From: Thermodesulforhabdaceae bacterium
GTDB taxonomy: Bacteria > Desulfobacterota > Syntrophobacteria > Syntrophobacterales > Thermodesulforhabdaceae
DNA: 64,000 nt
Assembly: GCA_037482015.1 (NCBI GenBank)
Contig: JBBFKT010000001.1
Location: forward strand, 310,001 to 374,000
Reading direction: 5' to 3'
Shown in pieces: positions 52,137 to 61,231 of the stretch. How positions within the stretch are numbered: the stretch's first letter is position 1; each line of letters opens with the position of its first letter. Under the pieces are notes generated by a model. The model ran no database searches. It had not been told where the DNA came from and was given only the letters and a program-made list of their open reading frames with translations. The position numbers were made by a program, and so were the translations under genes.

Positions 52137-53099
52137 ATGGGTGGAGAATATGTAATTTTCGGCAACACAGGATTGAAGGTTTCGCGATTGGTTTTTGGAA
52201 CTTGGGTGACGGGTGGATGGGCATGGGGCGGTTCGGATGAAAATGAGTCTCTTAAGGCTATAATTACTGCTTTTGAGAATGGCATAAACTTTATCGATAC
52301 TGCTCCCATCTACGGTTTTGGCAGAGCTGAGGAAATTGTGGGAAAGGCCATAAAAACCTGGGGAAAGCGAGAAGATGTTGTTATTGCTACAAAAGGTGGC
52401 CTTGAATGGGACGAAGGCGGAAAACGAATTCGTAGAAACTCTCGCCCCGAAAGGCTGGCTGAAGAAGTTGATCAGAGTCTGAAAAGACTCGGTGTTGATC
52501 TAATTGATCTTTACCAGATTCACTGGCCAGACGAACAGACTCCTTTTGAAGATTCTATGGAAATACTTGTAAAAATTCGGGATGCAGGGAAAATCAGGTT
52601 TATAGGTTTATCGAACTTTGCCCCCGATCAGATAGATCGCTGTATTAGTGTAGGTCCTGTCCATAGTTTACAGCCTCCCTATAACATGTTTGAACGGGAA
52701 GCCGAGAAGGAAATCCTTCCTTACTGTATAAAGCACGGAATTCCAACCCTTGTTTATGGTGGACTTTGTAGAGGACTTCTTACAGGTAAATTCAAGGGCA
52801 CTGAAACGTTTCCTAAAGGTGATTTAAGGCGACATGACGACAAGTTCAAATCACCGGCTTTTCAACAATATGTGCAGGTTATTGAAACTATTCGCCGGGA
52901 GATAGATCCCGAAAGGAAATACGGAAAAACAATGGCGCAGTTTGCTCTCAGGTGGGCTCTCCAACGGCCTGGAGTGACTACAGTCATTGCCGGAGCCAGG
53001 AATCCTCAACAGGCTCGAGAAAATTGTGGTGCTATCGGATGGGAAATAGAAGAAAAGGATATGGTTTTCATCGAAAGGGTTCTTTCTTCGTTGTCTTAA
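52137..53099 (+). CDS. aldo/keto reductase family oxidoreductase
   Basis: About 320 residues. N-terminal strand FGNTGLKVSRLVFGTW, NADPH-dependent AKR signature FIDTAPIYGFGRAEEIVG (catalytic Asp and Tyr in D-xxxx-Y), the Lys of IATKGG, IHWPD (catalytic His) and the C-terminal coenzyme motif RWALQRPGVTTVIAGARNPQQARENC. It reduces aldehydes or ketones with NAD(P)H. The ATG at 52137 has GGAG eight bases upstream. It stands alone; the physiological substrate is unknown. Confidence 0.88.
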   Translation: MGGEYVIFGNTGLKVSRLVFGTWVTGGWAWGGSDENESLKAIITAFENGINFIDTAPIYGFGRAEEIVGKAIKTWGKREDVVIATKGGLEWDEGGKRIRRNSRPERLAEEVDQSLKRLGVDLIDLYQIHWPDEQTPFEDSMEILVKIRDAGKIRFIGLSNFAPDQIDRCISVGPVHSLQPPYNMFEREAEKEILPYCIKHGIPTLVYGGLCRGLLTGKFKGTETFPKGDLRRHDDKFKSPAFQQYVQVIETIRREIDPERKYGKTMAQFALRWALQRPGVTTVIAGARNPQQARENCGAIGWEIEEKDMVFIERVLSSLS

Positions 53100-53217
53100 G
53101 GAGTGCAACTAAAAAATTTTCCTTTGAGTTATAAGCATTCTTAGAACAGACTTTGTCTCCATTTTTTAGATATACATTGTGTAGTGTCTTGGGATTTATA
53201 GGTAGTCTCGGTTTGCG

Positions 53218-53246
53218 TTTACAAAGCATGGTCTCTTTGTTATAGA
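53218..53246 (+). promoter_or_regulatory. promoter upstream of rlmE
   Basis: TTTACA and TATAGA separated by 17 bases, about 58 bases before the rlmE start codon. Confidence 0.55.
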
Positions 53247-53304
53247 GAAAACGCAATATTTTTATGGAAAACAAAGCGAATAGGAGTGGTAACTCAAAAC
53301 TGTT

Positions 53305-53940
53305 ATGAGTCGATGCAAGAAGTGCCACAGTGGGGGAGGGCGGTCAGGTTCGGGGAATCAACCCTATCAGGATCATTATTTTCACAGAGCCAAGAAAGAA
53401 GGATATCTCAGTAGAGCTGTTTACAAGCTGATGGAGATTCAGAAATCATACGGTATCTTAGCTAAGGGTATGAAGGTTCTTGATCTTGGATCGGCGCCGG
53501 GTTCATGGCTTCAATTTACAGCAAGTGTTGTGGGTGAGACAGGATACGTGGTTGGAGTGGATCTTCAACCCATTGATCATCCGTTCCCTTCTCATGTGCA
53601 TGTTATTCAGGGAGATATGAGGGATCAGGAGTTTATCGAAGGTCTTGCCAGTCAATTTGATGCTTTCGACGTAATTATGAGCGATATGGCGCCTGAGACT
53701 ATCGGAAATAAACATGCCGATTCGGCAAGATCTGCCTATCTTGTTGAGCAAGCCTTTGAACTGACCAAGAAAGTGCTTAAGCCGGGGGGACACTTTCTCG
53801 CTAAAATTTTTCAGGGAGAGGACACTCCTAGACTCATTCAAACTATTAAGCAATACTTCAAAAAAGTCAAAATAGTGAAGCCTATGGCGTCACGCAAGGA
53901 AAGCAAAGAAGTTTACATCCTGGCGATGTGCAGAAAATAA
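53305..53940 (+). CDS. rlmE: 23S rRNA (uridine-2552-2'-O) methyltransferase
   Basis: 211 residues of RrmJ/FtsJ type: YFHRAKKEGYLSRAVYKLMEIQ (first catalytic Lys), VLDLGSAPGSWLQFTA (SAM-binding), VIMSDMAPETIGNKHADSARS (catalytic Asp) and FLAKIFQGED (second Lys). The K-D-K-E set for 2'-O methylation is complete with the final Glu in SRKESKEVYI. The N-terminus MSRCKKCHSGGG has two Cys that are not in E. coli RlmE. No good ribosome site stands before the ATG. Confidence 0.92.
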   Translation: MSRCKKCHSGGGRSGSGNQPYQDHYFHRAKKEGYLSRAVYKLMEIQKSYGILAKGMKVLDLGSAPGSWLQFTASVVGETGYVVGVDLQPIDHPFPSHVHVIQGDMRDQEFIEGLASQFDAFDVIMSDMAPETIGNKHADSARSAYLVEQAFELTKKVLKPGGHFLAKIFQGEDTPRLIQTIKQYFKKVKIVKPMASRKESKEVYILAMCRK

Positions 53941-54005
53941 TAGAACTTTAACCGATTTCATAACAAGCACAGCATCAAAACATAAAAGGTAAGGAGGCGA
54001 AAACT

Positions 54006-54755
54006 ATGGCTGGACATTCCAAGTGGGCAAACATCAAACACAGAAAGGCTGCTCAGGATGCGCGACGAGGCAAAATATTTACCAAACTTATCAGGGAAAT
54101 AATGGTCGCTGCCCGTTTGGGAGGTGGAAACCCCGAATCGAATCCAAGGCTCAGAGCAGCCATTTCGGCAGCGAGAGCCGAAAATATGCCTAAAGATACA
54201 ATTGACCGCGCTATCAAGAAAGGCACTGGAGAAATTGAAGGGGAAACTTATGAAGAAATTACCTGTGAAGGTTATGCCGCAGGAGGAGTTGCTGTTCTTG
54301 TGGAGGCTATGACCGATAACAGAAACAGAACGATAAGTGAGCTTCGAAATATCTTTACGAGAAATGGAGGTAACCTGGGAGAAGCTGGCTGTGTATCGTG
54401 GATGTTTGAAAAGAAAGGTCTTATTGTGTTTCCAAAAGACAAGTATTCTGAAGATCAGATTATGGAAGTGGCTTTAGAAGCAGGGGCTGATGATGTAAAA
54501 GATCAAGGTGATCAGATAGAGGTGACAACCACGGTTTCCGATTTTAACGCAGTCAAACAGGTCTTCGACAATCGCTCAATGGCATACCTTTTTGCTCAGA
54601 TTACTATGATACCTCAAACTACCGTTCGTATCGACGACCCTAAGCAGGCTCAGCAGGTTATTCGCCTTATGGAGATGCTGGAAGATCACGATGATGTCCA
54701 GAACGCCTATGCAAACTTCGATATTCCTGATGAAATCTTGAAGTCTCTGGCATGA
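54006..54755 (+). CDS. yebC: YebC/TACO1-family protein
   Basis: 249 residues beginning [31 protein letters not shown], the constant YebC opening, then [55 protein letters not shown] and the C-terminal [10 protein letters not shown]. YebC family proteins act as DNA-binding regulators or help translation of polyproline stretches. AAGGAGG is eight bases before the ATG. It overlaps ruvC by four bases and so leads the ruvCAB operon, a common gene order. Confidence 0.93.
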   Translation: MAGHSKWANIKHRKAAQDARRGKIFTKLIREIMVAARLGGGNPESNPRLRAAISAARAENMPKDTIDRAIKKGTGEIEGETYEEITCEGYAAGGVAVLVEAMTDNRNRTISELRNIFTRNGGNLGEAGCVSWMFEKKGLIVFPKDKYSEDQIMEVALEAGADDVKDQGDQIEVTTTVSDFNAVKQVFDNRSMAYLFAQITMIPQTTVRIDDPKQAQQVIRLMEMLEDHDDVQNAYANFDIPDEILKSLA

Positions 54756-55255
54756 TGTGCTGCGAATGTGTGCTCGGTATAGATCCCGGTTCGCTTTATA
54801 CAGGCTATGGGCTTGTTAAGTTTAAAGATCAACACTTCAAGGCCATAGATTACGGAACAATAAAGATACCCAGAAGTATGTCGCTTCCTGACCGCCTGGG
54901 GTTGATTTATCGAGAACTTGAAGCGATTATAGCCCGCACAAAACCTGAAGGGGTAGCGGTGGAAGATGTCTTTTTTGCTCATAATCCCAGAAGTGCACTC
55001 CAGCTAGGTCAAGCTCGGGGAGCGGCTATACTTGCGGCTGTAAACGCCGGCATTCCGGTTTTTGCTTATTCGGCTCTCGAAATTAAACAGGCCGTGGTAG
55101 GATATGGAAGAGCTACAAAAGATCAGGTGATTGCCATGGTAAGGCGTCTTTTGGCGGTAAAGGATACCGTGGATTCTCACGCTGCCGATGCCATGGCCGT
55201 CGCCATCTGTCATCTCAACATGTTCAGACTAAAAACGCTTGGAATCAAATCATGA
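54752..55255 (+). CDS. ruvC: Holliday junction resolvase RuvC
   Basis: 167 residues: [17 protein letters not shown] (catalytic Asp), [26 protein letters not shown] (second acidic residue Glu), [21 protein letters not shown] and [14 protein letters not shown] (D-x-x-D pair). The four acidic residues of the RNase H-like fold are present. It cleaves Holliday junctions on the RuvAB-bound complex. The start overlaps yebC stop as ATGA and the stop overlaps ruvA likewise. Confidence 0.94.
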   Translation: MMCCECVLGIDPGSLYTGYGLVKFKDQHFKAIDYGTIKIPRSMSLPDRLGLIYRELEAIIARTKPEGVAVEDVFFAHNPRSALQLGQARGAAILAAVNAGIPVFAYSALEIKQAVVGYGRATKDQVIAMVRRLLAVKDTVDSHAADAMAVAICHLNMFRLKTLGIKS

Positions 55256-55851
55256 TAGCTTATGTTAAGGGAACCTTAACCAGCAAAACTCCTTCCTCCG
55301 CTGTAGTGGACGTTAGTGGTATTGGTTATGACATAGCAATTTCTCTTCATACCTTTTACAGTCTTCCAGAACTCGGCCAGGAAGTGTTGATTTATACTTA
55401 TACCCATGTTCGAGAAGATGTTCTGCAACTATACGGGTTTAAGACTCTGGAAGAAAAAAAAGCTTTTCTTGACCTTATCGCAATAAACGGCGTAGGTCCG
55501 AAGCTTGCTCTAACTATCCTTTCCGGTATTGCTCCTGATGAGCTTGCGAGAGCCGTTTACGAACACAATGTGGGACGTCTTCAGAAGATACCAGGTGTTG
55601 GAAAGAAGACAGCAGAACGTATTCTCCTTGAAATGAAACACAGACTGAAACCGCCGGAAATGCAATCTTTTAGCGATGTTGTGGAAATGGAAGAAACATC
55701 TCCTTATGGGATAGCCTTTGCCGCCTTGATTCAGCTTGGATATAAATCTCAAGAAGCAGAAAGAGCTCTTGCAACCGCAAGGAAAAAGGTGGGCGATACG
55801 GCTTCGGTTGAAGATCTTCTGAAAGCATCTCTAAGAGTAATGGCAGGTTAA
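55252..55851 (+). CDS. ruvA: Holliday junction DNA helicase subunit RuvA
   Basis: 199 residues: [59 protein letters not shown] and [17 protein letters not shown] (two helix-hairpin-helix motifs) and a C-terminal helical domain ([19 protein letters not shown]) that touches RuvB. The length is typical. It holds the four-way junction for RuvB. Translationally coupled to ruvC. Confidence 0.95.
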   Translation: MIAYVKGTLTSKTPSSAVVDVSGIGYDIAISLHTFYSLPELGQEVLIYTYTHVREDVLQLYGFKTLEEKKAFLDLIAINGVGPKLALTILSGIAPDELARAVYEHNVGRLQKIPGVGKKTAERILLEMKHRLKPPEMQSFSDVVEMEETSPYGIAFAALIQLGYKSQEAERALATARKKVGDTASVEDLLKASLRVMAG

Positions 55852-55877
55852 GAGCTTATGGGTGGGGATATAAGAAT

Positions 55878-56897
55878 ATGACAAATAGATTAATCACCCC
55901 GGAACCGCGTGAAGAAGATCTTGTTGTAGAACAAAACCTTAGACCCAGAAGGTTGTCGGATTACATCGGGCAGGAGGAGATAAAAGAATCTCTTAGAGTA
56001 TTTATCGAAGCGACAATACAGCGCGGTGAAGCTCTGGATCATGTTCTTCTTCATGGTTACCCCGGGTTAGGCAAAACATCTCTTGCAACAATTATAAGTC
56101 ATGAATTGGGGGTAAATCTTAGAGCCACTTCAGGTCCTGTTATAGAACGTCCCGGGGATCTTGCCGCTATATTAACTAACCTGGAACCAAGAGATGTTCT
56201 CTTTATAGACGAAATTCATAGATTGAATCCCACCGTAGAAGAAATTTTGTATCCAGCAATGGAGGATTTTCAGATCGACATTATTATCGGTCAGGGACCT
56301 TCCGCTCGTTCGATAAAGCTGGATCTTCCGCCCTTTACTCTTGTTGGCGCAACTACTCGAGCAGGGCTTTTGTCGCCCCCTCTCAGGGATCGCTTTGGAG
56401 TGATACTGAGGCTCGATTTTTATAAGCCTGAAGAGCTTAAGCAGATTGTCCTTAGATCTGCTCGTATTTTAGGAATAGCTATCGAAGAAGCCGGAGCGAT
56501 GGAGATTGCAAGGCGATCTAGAGGAACTCCCAGAATTGCTAACAGGCTTCTCAGGCGAGTCCGGGACTTTGCCCAGGTGCGAGCCCAGGGAGTTATAACA
56601 GAAGATGTTGCTAGAAAAGCCCTCGAACTCCTGGATGTGGACGAAAAGGGATTTGATGCTATGGATCGGCGTATCCTTCAGCTAATTATCGATCATTACG
56701 ACGGAGGTCCTGTGGGGATAGAAACTCTGGCAGCAGCACTTTCAGAAGAAAAGGGCACTATAGAAGATGTTTACGAACCCTATCTTATCCAGCAGGGATA
56801 TATTAGAAAGACACCTCGAGGCCGAGTAGCGACCAGAAAAGCTTACGAACATTTTGGAAAACAGAAAATCACAGGAAAGCAATTAACAATATGGTGA
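55878..56897 (+). CDS. ruvB: Holliday junction DNA helicase ATPase RuvB
   Basis: 339 residues: [19 protein letters not shown], Walker [14 protein letters not shown] (about 59-70), Walker [12 protein letters not shown], sensor [20 protein letters not shown] with the arginine finger and C-terminal winged helix ([21 protein letters not shown]). It is the motor of branch migration. It follows ruvA by 26 bases with a weak ribosome site. Closes the yebC-ruvCAB unit. Confidence 0.96.
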   Translation: MTNRLITPEPREEDLVVEQNLRPRRLSDYIGQEEIKESLRVFIEATIQRGEALDHVLLHGYPGLGKTSLATIISHELGVNLRATSGPVIERPGDLAAILTNLEPRDVLFIDEIHRLNPTVEEILYPAMEDFQIDIIIGQGPSARSIKLDLPPFTLVGATTRAGLLSPPLRDRFGVILRLDFYKPEELKQIVLRSARILGIAIEEAGAMEIARRSRGTPRIANRLLRRVRDFAQVRAQGVITEDVARKALELLDVDEKGFDAMDRRILQLIIDHYDGGPVGIETLAAALSEEKGTIEDVYEPYLIQQGYIRKTPRGRVATRKAYEHFGKQKITGKQLTIW

Positions 56898-56935
56898 GAT
56901 TTTTACATCAGGCTGGATATTTGTGGATTTCCTGC

Positions 56936-57961
56936 TCAAGCCTCACTTTGTTCCACCTGACTGTTAGTGACTCCAGCATTTATAACTTGAATATCTGGCA
57001 AGCATCGTCCACTCTTGTTTAATATGTTTCTATCCCAGAAAACACCATCCGAATAGCCCTGAATGTCTTTGCACATTTTAGCCATATCGATTCTTTTTTC
57101 TGCAATGCAGCAATAGTGTTCATCAATTTCAATGCCGATGTAATGACGTCCCAGTTTTGATGCTACTACACTTGTTGTGCCGGAACCGAGAAAGGGGTCG
57201 AGAATAACATCCCCGGGATTTGAACTTGCAAGTATAATTTTGGCGAGCAATTTTTCTGGCTTTTGAGTGGGATGCTCGGTGTTTTCAGGCATTGACCAAA
57301 AGGGCACAGTAATATCCGTCCATATGTTGGAAGGATAGGTTAATCGAAATCTTCCAGCTTTAGTCTCGATCCAGTCTTTCGGTTCCCCTTCTTCAGTTGT
57401 ATAAGGAGCAATGACTCGCCGCACCAGTTTTACACTTTCAACATTGAAAGTGTAGGTATCAGAAACCGTGAAAAACCAGATATCCTCAGAGCAATTCTTC
57501 CAGTTGGCTTTTGAACCTCTGCCTTTTTCCCGTTCCCAGGTGATGCGATTGCGAACCTTGAAGTATTTTTCTCCCACCCGGTGGATGGCTGATGATGAAC
57601 GCCAATCTCCGCAAATATAGACAGAAGCCGTGTCTTTTAAGACTTTAACGAGTTTTGAAAGCCAGGAATCCAGCCATTGTTCATAAAGTTCCAGAGGTTT
57701 TTCGGTAAACTTATGTCCGTTGAAGGATTTGTAAAGGTTGTATGGGGGATCAACAAAAAGAAGATCGACCGTGTTGGAAGGCAACCATTCCAAAATTTCA
57801 AATAGATCCTGATGAATGGTTTTGTCCAGTATAGTTTCCAGAGTTGCCGGACTGTTGAGTCTTATAAGCCGACGACGATAGTAGTTAAGCTCTTCCTCGG
57901 TCAAAGTTATAGTTTTGTTCCGTGATGCCCGTTGTTTGGTTTGATCAGTTTTATTTTGCAT
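56936..57961 (-). CDS. site-specific DNA methyltransferase (beta-type, DPPY)
   Basis: About 341 residues. The catalytic DPPYNLYKSF motif (about 70) comes before the SAM-binding ILDPFLGSGTTSVVASKLGRHYIGIEI (about 275), the order of the beta class; DPPY indicates N6-adenine or N4-cytosine transfer. No target-recognition or endonuclease gene lies next to it, so it looks like an orphan or a separated restriction-modification part. The start is uncertain: an ATG at 57961 (MQNKTDQTK) is used, but the frame is open from a TTG at 58018 and neither has a good ribosome site. Confidence 0.83.
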   Translation of the reverse strand: MQNKTDQTKQRASRNKTITLTEEELNYYRRRLIRLNSPATLETILDKTIHQDLFEILEWLPSNTVDLLFVDPPYNLYKSFNGHKFTEKPLELYEQWLDSWLSKLVKVLKDTASVYICGDWRSSSAIHRVGEKYFKVRNRITWEREKGRGSKANWKNCSEDIWFFTVSDTYTFNVESVKLVRRVIAPYTTEEGEPKDWIETKAGRFRLTYPSNIWTDITVPFWSMPENTEHPTQKPEKLLAKIILASSNPGDVILDPFLGSGTTSVVASKLGRHYIGIEIDEHYCCIAEKRIDMAKMCKDIQGYSDGVFWDRNILNKSGRCLPDIQVINAGVTNSQVEQSEA

Positions 57962-58053
57962 TTTCGGATCGAGTATTCCACTTAGGCTTTTTTCAAGAGC
58001 TAGACGTCGCCCACGCAAATTTTACTTTGAGCATTATGTATGGTCAATGTTTT

Positions 58054-58274
58054 CCAGGTGCTCGAAAATTTCCGCGGACAACTAGGAAACGACCCAATAT
58101 GTTATTCACCAAAATGTAGGGGCGACGCATGCGTCGCCCCTACATGCACTTCTCGAACCGCCCGGTGCGGACCCGCATGCCGGATGGTGTGGGATGGGAT
58201 CGGTCAAACTGACCGCCCCTATCCCAATTGGACCTATTGCAAAAACTGCTAGAAAAAATTTTTCGAGCAATCTC
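58054..58274 (+). mobile_element. MITE-like element, copy 7, containing a group II intron 3' fragment
   Basis: Left end GGTGCTCGAAAATTTCC, right end (inverse) GAGATTGCTCGAAAAATTTTT. Inside are CCCAATATGTTATTCACC, the palindrome GTAGGGGCGACGCATGCG with its complement (58116-58143), then an intron-like piece (58154-58222) and ACCTATTGCA-AACTGC as in copy 1. No target duplication is evident. It occupies the gap between the methyltransferase and the CDP-alcohol gene. Confidence 0.65.
58154..58222 (+). ncRNA. group II intron domain V/VI-like fragment
   Basis: Same sequence family as the end of the miniature intron at 21.35 kb, in opposite orientation: ACCGCCCGGTGCGGACC and CGCATGCCGGATGGT fold as a hairpin with a two-base TG bulge, then GGGATGGGATCGGTCAAAC with TGACCGCCCCTATCCC. 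Only the 3' end is present, as expected for an incomplete reverse-transcribed insertion. Confidence 0.5.
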
Positions 58275-58411
58275 TTGCTTTTCTTATGTTTGGTGGGACA
58301 GGGTGTGGCGTAAAATCTATCATTCTTGATCGGTTTAAGCTATATATGCAAGCTGTTTAGCAAGGCATAAACTCAGAGGGACAGTGATTAATAACATAGA
58401 GGAGAACTCTA

Positions 58412-59509
58412 ATGCGATGGCAGTATGCTATTATTTATCCGGATGATTCAGAATACGGCTGGGCGTGGCTCCATCACGAGACTTTTGGAAAATCTGCTTT
58501 TGAACGGATGGTAGTAACTTTGCAAAAAGCTGGCATTAGACATCTTAGGTTGTTTCCGGAGCCTGTAATAGAAGATGATCTGGTGCGTCGGCTTCTGAGA
58601 CGCCTGCCCTGGGATGATGAACCGGATCGATCAGAACCGATCCTTATAATCAAAGGCGGATTTATCTGGAAACCAGAACTTCTTTCCTGGTTTGATAAAA
58701 TTATGAACTCCCGTGATCAGGGAAGCATTTGTATTGAAAACAATAAGCCCATTATAGCTTCTTGCTCTTACGGCTTATGGGAAAGTCTGTGGGCTACTTC
58801 GGCGAATTTTCCCGAGATTGAAGTTATTGAGCATGTTCCGTCTCATTTGATGCCAGTTCCATCATGGGATGAAAAGGGAATTCTGGAATTAGCCGGCAAA
58901 CCATCTGACCGACCGCATGTCGTCTGGGTAAGACGTAAACTTTTGCCGTTTCTCAGATTTTGTGCTAACAAAGGCATCCATCCTAATACGATAACCTGGC
59001 TTGGTTTTGGAGTTAACCTAGCCGGTTGTTTTTTACTTCTCTTTAAGTCTTATCTTCTGGGCATTCTGGCTACTCTCGTCCTGGTCTTTTCCTGGGTGCT
59101 GGATTGTGCCGACGGAAGTCTTGCTCGAGTTGCCATGAAGGAATCGCCTCAGGGGAAGAAATTGGACACAGTCCTTGGAAATCTCTCAAATCTTACGGTC
59201 TTTACGGCGCTCATTGTAAGAGAATACGGCGATAGACCTTTCTTAGCCTTCTTGCTAGCTTTATTTATCGTCGTGGGAATACTTATAGCTTATACCATTC
59301 ACGAACGTGCGCCGGAAAAAACTTCTTATGGGAAATCCGCCGTCTCCGAATGGCTCACCAAGATAAATCACAGAGACTATACCATTTTTCTTTTTGTGCT
59401 TGCTCTGTTTGATGCACTGAAGGTTTTTATCTGGTTAAGCCTTGTAGGGGTTCATGTTTACTGGATTGTCGAACTGGCATTGAGAAAAGAGGTTTTTAAA
59501 AAGGCGTAA
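58412..59509 (+). CDS. CDP-alcohol phosphatidyltransferase-like membrane protein
   Basis: 365 residues. The N-terminal ~165 residues (LFPEPVIEDDLVRRLLRRLPWDDE, EPILIIKGGFIWKPELLSWF) look like a degenerate nucleotidyltransferase half, as in cytidylyltransferase-phosphatidyltransferase fusions. The rest has about six membrane helices with the CDP-OH-P motif DCADGSLARVAMKESPQGKKLDTVLGN. The motif usually ends D-x3-D; here the last Asp is Gly/Asn, so activity may be altered. GAGGAG precedes the ATG. The lipid or sugar alcohol substrate is unknown. Confidence 0.75.
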   Translation: MRWQYAIIYPDDSEYGWAWLHHETFGKSAFERMVVTLQKAGIRHLRLFPEPVIEDDLVRRLLRRLPWDDEPDRSEPILIIKGGFIWKPELLSWFDKIMNSRDQGSICIENNKPIIASCSYGLWESLWATSANFPEIEVIEHVPSHLMPVPSWDEKGILELAGKPSDRPHVVWVRRKLLPFLRFCANKGIHPNTITWLGFGVNLAGCFLLLFKSYLLGILATLVLVFSWVLDCADGSLARVAMKESPQGKKLDTVLGNLSNLTVFTALIVREYGDRPFLAFLLALFIVVGILIAYTIHERAPEKTSYGKSAVSEWLTKINHRDYTIFLFVLALFDALKVFIWLSLVGVHVYWIVELALRKEVFKKA

Positions 59510-60563
59510 GCAGCCTCACTATTTTATTTTTCTCTCCCTGTTCTAGAGGATAGGCTGAGAGTCTTCCAAGGCGGTTTCTCAGTATGAGTTCCTTTTCTGT
59601 AACGTCCACGATGGCAGATGGAACCAGGGGCACTTTGCCTCCACCTCCGGGAAGATCCACAACGAAGTGCGGGATCCCTATGCCTGAAAGCCTGTGACGT
59701 AGAGCCTGAAGAATCTCAAGCCCACGACTTACCGGAGTTCGAAAATGAGCCGTTCCTTTCATAAGATCCATCTGCAAAAGATAGTAGGGGCGCACTCTGT
59801 GTTTCAGTAAAAGCAGGAATAACTCTCTGAGCGTTTCCGGGTCGTCATTTACGCCTTTTAGGAGAACTGTCTGACTGCCAAGAGGGATTCCTGCCGAGGC
59901 CATAGCTTCTAATAGCTCTCTTGTGGGTGTTGAGAGTTCCAGAGGATGGTTCACATGTATGTTGACATAAAGAGGCTGGTGTGAGGCTAGTAGAGCAATT
60001 TTTGACGGCGTCACTCTTTTGGGATCGGCTACCGGAAGCCTTGTTCCAATTCGTAGAATTGCTACATGATCTATGGAACGTAAGGAGCGAAGAACTCGCT
60101 CAAGGGTTTCTTCTTCCAGAAGAAGAGGATCGCCTCCGGAAATAAGCACATCCCTTACTTCGGAGTGTTTTTTTATGTAATCGGTCACAGCCGAAATGAT
60201 CTTTTCTGAAAGATCGATTTTGTGTTTCCAGAGCCGTTTTCTTGTGCAGAAGCGGCATCGTGCAGCACATTGGGATGTTACAAGAAACAAAACTCTATCA
60301 GGATAGCGGTGCACAAGGTTTGGCACCGGCGAGAGATGTTCTTCTCCCAGAGGATCTTCCAGCCCACCGTCTTCTGTTAGTTCCAGTTCGGTTGGGATAA
60401 ATTGCCTTCCTATAGGGTCTTCAAGCGACTCCATGAGAGATGAAAGATGAGATGTGATTTTAAAAGGGTATTTTTTGTGAACTTCTCTTAGGGCTAGATT
60501 GGAACAGACCAGACGCAACAGCTTCTTTACGGTAAAACCTGGTTCAGAAGGTGCCGTAATCAT
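59496..60563 (-). CDS. KamA-family radical SAM protein (lysine 2,3-aminomutase-like)
   Basis: 355 residues with N-terminal RQFIPTELELTEDGG-LEDPLGEEHLSPVPNLVHRYPDRVLF, the cluster motif CAARCRFCTRKRLW (about 112-125), VRDVLISGGDPLLLEEE, RIGTRLPVADPKRVT and YVNIHVNHPLE. The family includes lysine 2,3-aminomutase and EpmB, which acts on EF-P lysine. The length of 355 is nearer to EpmB/KamA-like than to full aminomutase (about 415). PLP-binding Lys (in the C-terminal GGKVPL region, VPL-P) is probably present. Its C-terminal codons overlap the CDP-alcohol gene by 14 bases. Confidence 0.82.
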   Translation of the reverse strand: MITAPSEPGFTVKKLLRLVCSNLALREVHKKYPFKITSHLSSLMESLEDPIGRQFIPTELELTEDGGLEDPLGEEHLSPVPNLVHRYPDRVLFLVTSQCAARCRFCTRKRLWKHKIDLSEKIISAVTDYIKKHSEVRDVLISGGDPLLLEEETLERVLRSLRSIDHVAILRIGTRLPVADPKRVTPSKIALLASHQPLYVNIHVNHPLELSTPTRELLEAMASAGIPLGSQTVLLKGVNDDPETLRELFLLLLKHRVRPYYLLQMDLMKGTAHFRTPVSRGLEILQALRHRLSGIGIPHFVVDLPGGGGKVPLVPSAIVDVTEKELILRNRLGRLSAYPLEQGEKNKIVRLLTPF

Positions 60564-60572
60564 TGATGACTA

Positions 60573-61187
60573 TCAGACCACCGTAAAGACTTCTTCAAAA
60601 GTTTTTCTTTCAGGTCTTGGTAGAAGCGTTGCATCCGGTCGTTTTTTGCCTAAAGCGACCATCATAACGGGAAATTCTCCATCCCCAAGTTCTAAAAACT
60701 CTTTGACTTTTTCCACATCAAATCCATCCATGGGGTGAGTGTCCCAGCCTTCGGCTTCCGCAGCAAGTATAAATAACATGGCAAAGAGCCCCACATTTCT
60801 TGATGCAAAGGCTATCTCTCGTCCTTCGTATAGTCTGCGCACAGCTTCCTTAACTTTGTCCACAGCCTGTTCCGACATGTAGCCCTTTGCAATTCTATCC
60901 TGAAGAGTCTTATCAATGTCGGTTTCGTAAGCTTTACCTCGCCCTACAAACACAAGAATTGCTGACGCTTCTGTAACTTTCGGCTGATTCATTGCCATTT
61001 CTTTCAGTTGGGCTCTTTTCTCAGGCGTTCTTACCACAATGACCCGCCATGGCTGAAGATTAAAGGAAGAAGGTGCAAGTCGAGCGGTCTCGTAGATTTT
61101 TCTTAAATCATCATCGGTTATGGCAACCGAAGAATCGAAAAAGTTAACTGCTCGCCTTTTTTCGGCAATTTCTCTGACGCTCTTCAT
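60573..61187 (-). CDS. nitroreductase-family flavoprotein
   Basis: 204 residues: KRRAVNFFDSSVAITDDDLRKIYETARLAPSSFNLQPWRVIVV is the standard FMN-binding N-terminus (R-R-xx-R and P-SS-xN-QPW), with AFASRNVGLFAMLFILAAEAEGWDTHPMDGFD and MVALGKKRPDA at the end. FMN-dependent NAD(P)H oxidoreductase of nitro or quinone substrates; exact substrate unknown. AGGAAGAAA stands in front of the ATG. Ten bases separate it from the KamA-like gene on the same strand. Confidence 0.88.
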   Translation of the reverse strand: MKSVREIAEKRRAVNFFDSSVAITDDDLRKIYETARLAPSSFNLQPWRVIVVRTPEKRAQLKEMAMNQPKVTEASAILVFVGRGKAYETDIDKTLQDRIAKGYMSEQAVDKVKEAVRRLYEGREIAFASRNVGLFAMLFILAAEAEGWDTHPMDGFDVEKVKEFLELGDGEFPVMMVALGKKRPDATLLPRPERKTFEEVFTVV

Positions 61188-61231
61188 TTTCTTCCTCGCT
61201 TTCCAGGCTGCTTTCGTGATGGTAACGATCT

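Noticed and set aside
56936-58018. Complete restriction-modification system
   Set aside because: Only the methyltransferase is present; neighbours are ruvB and a MITE-like element, with no endonuclease-like gene.
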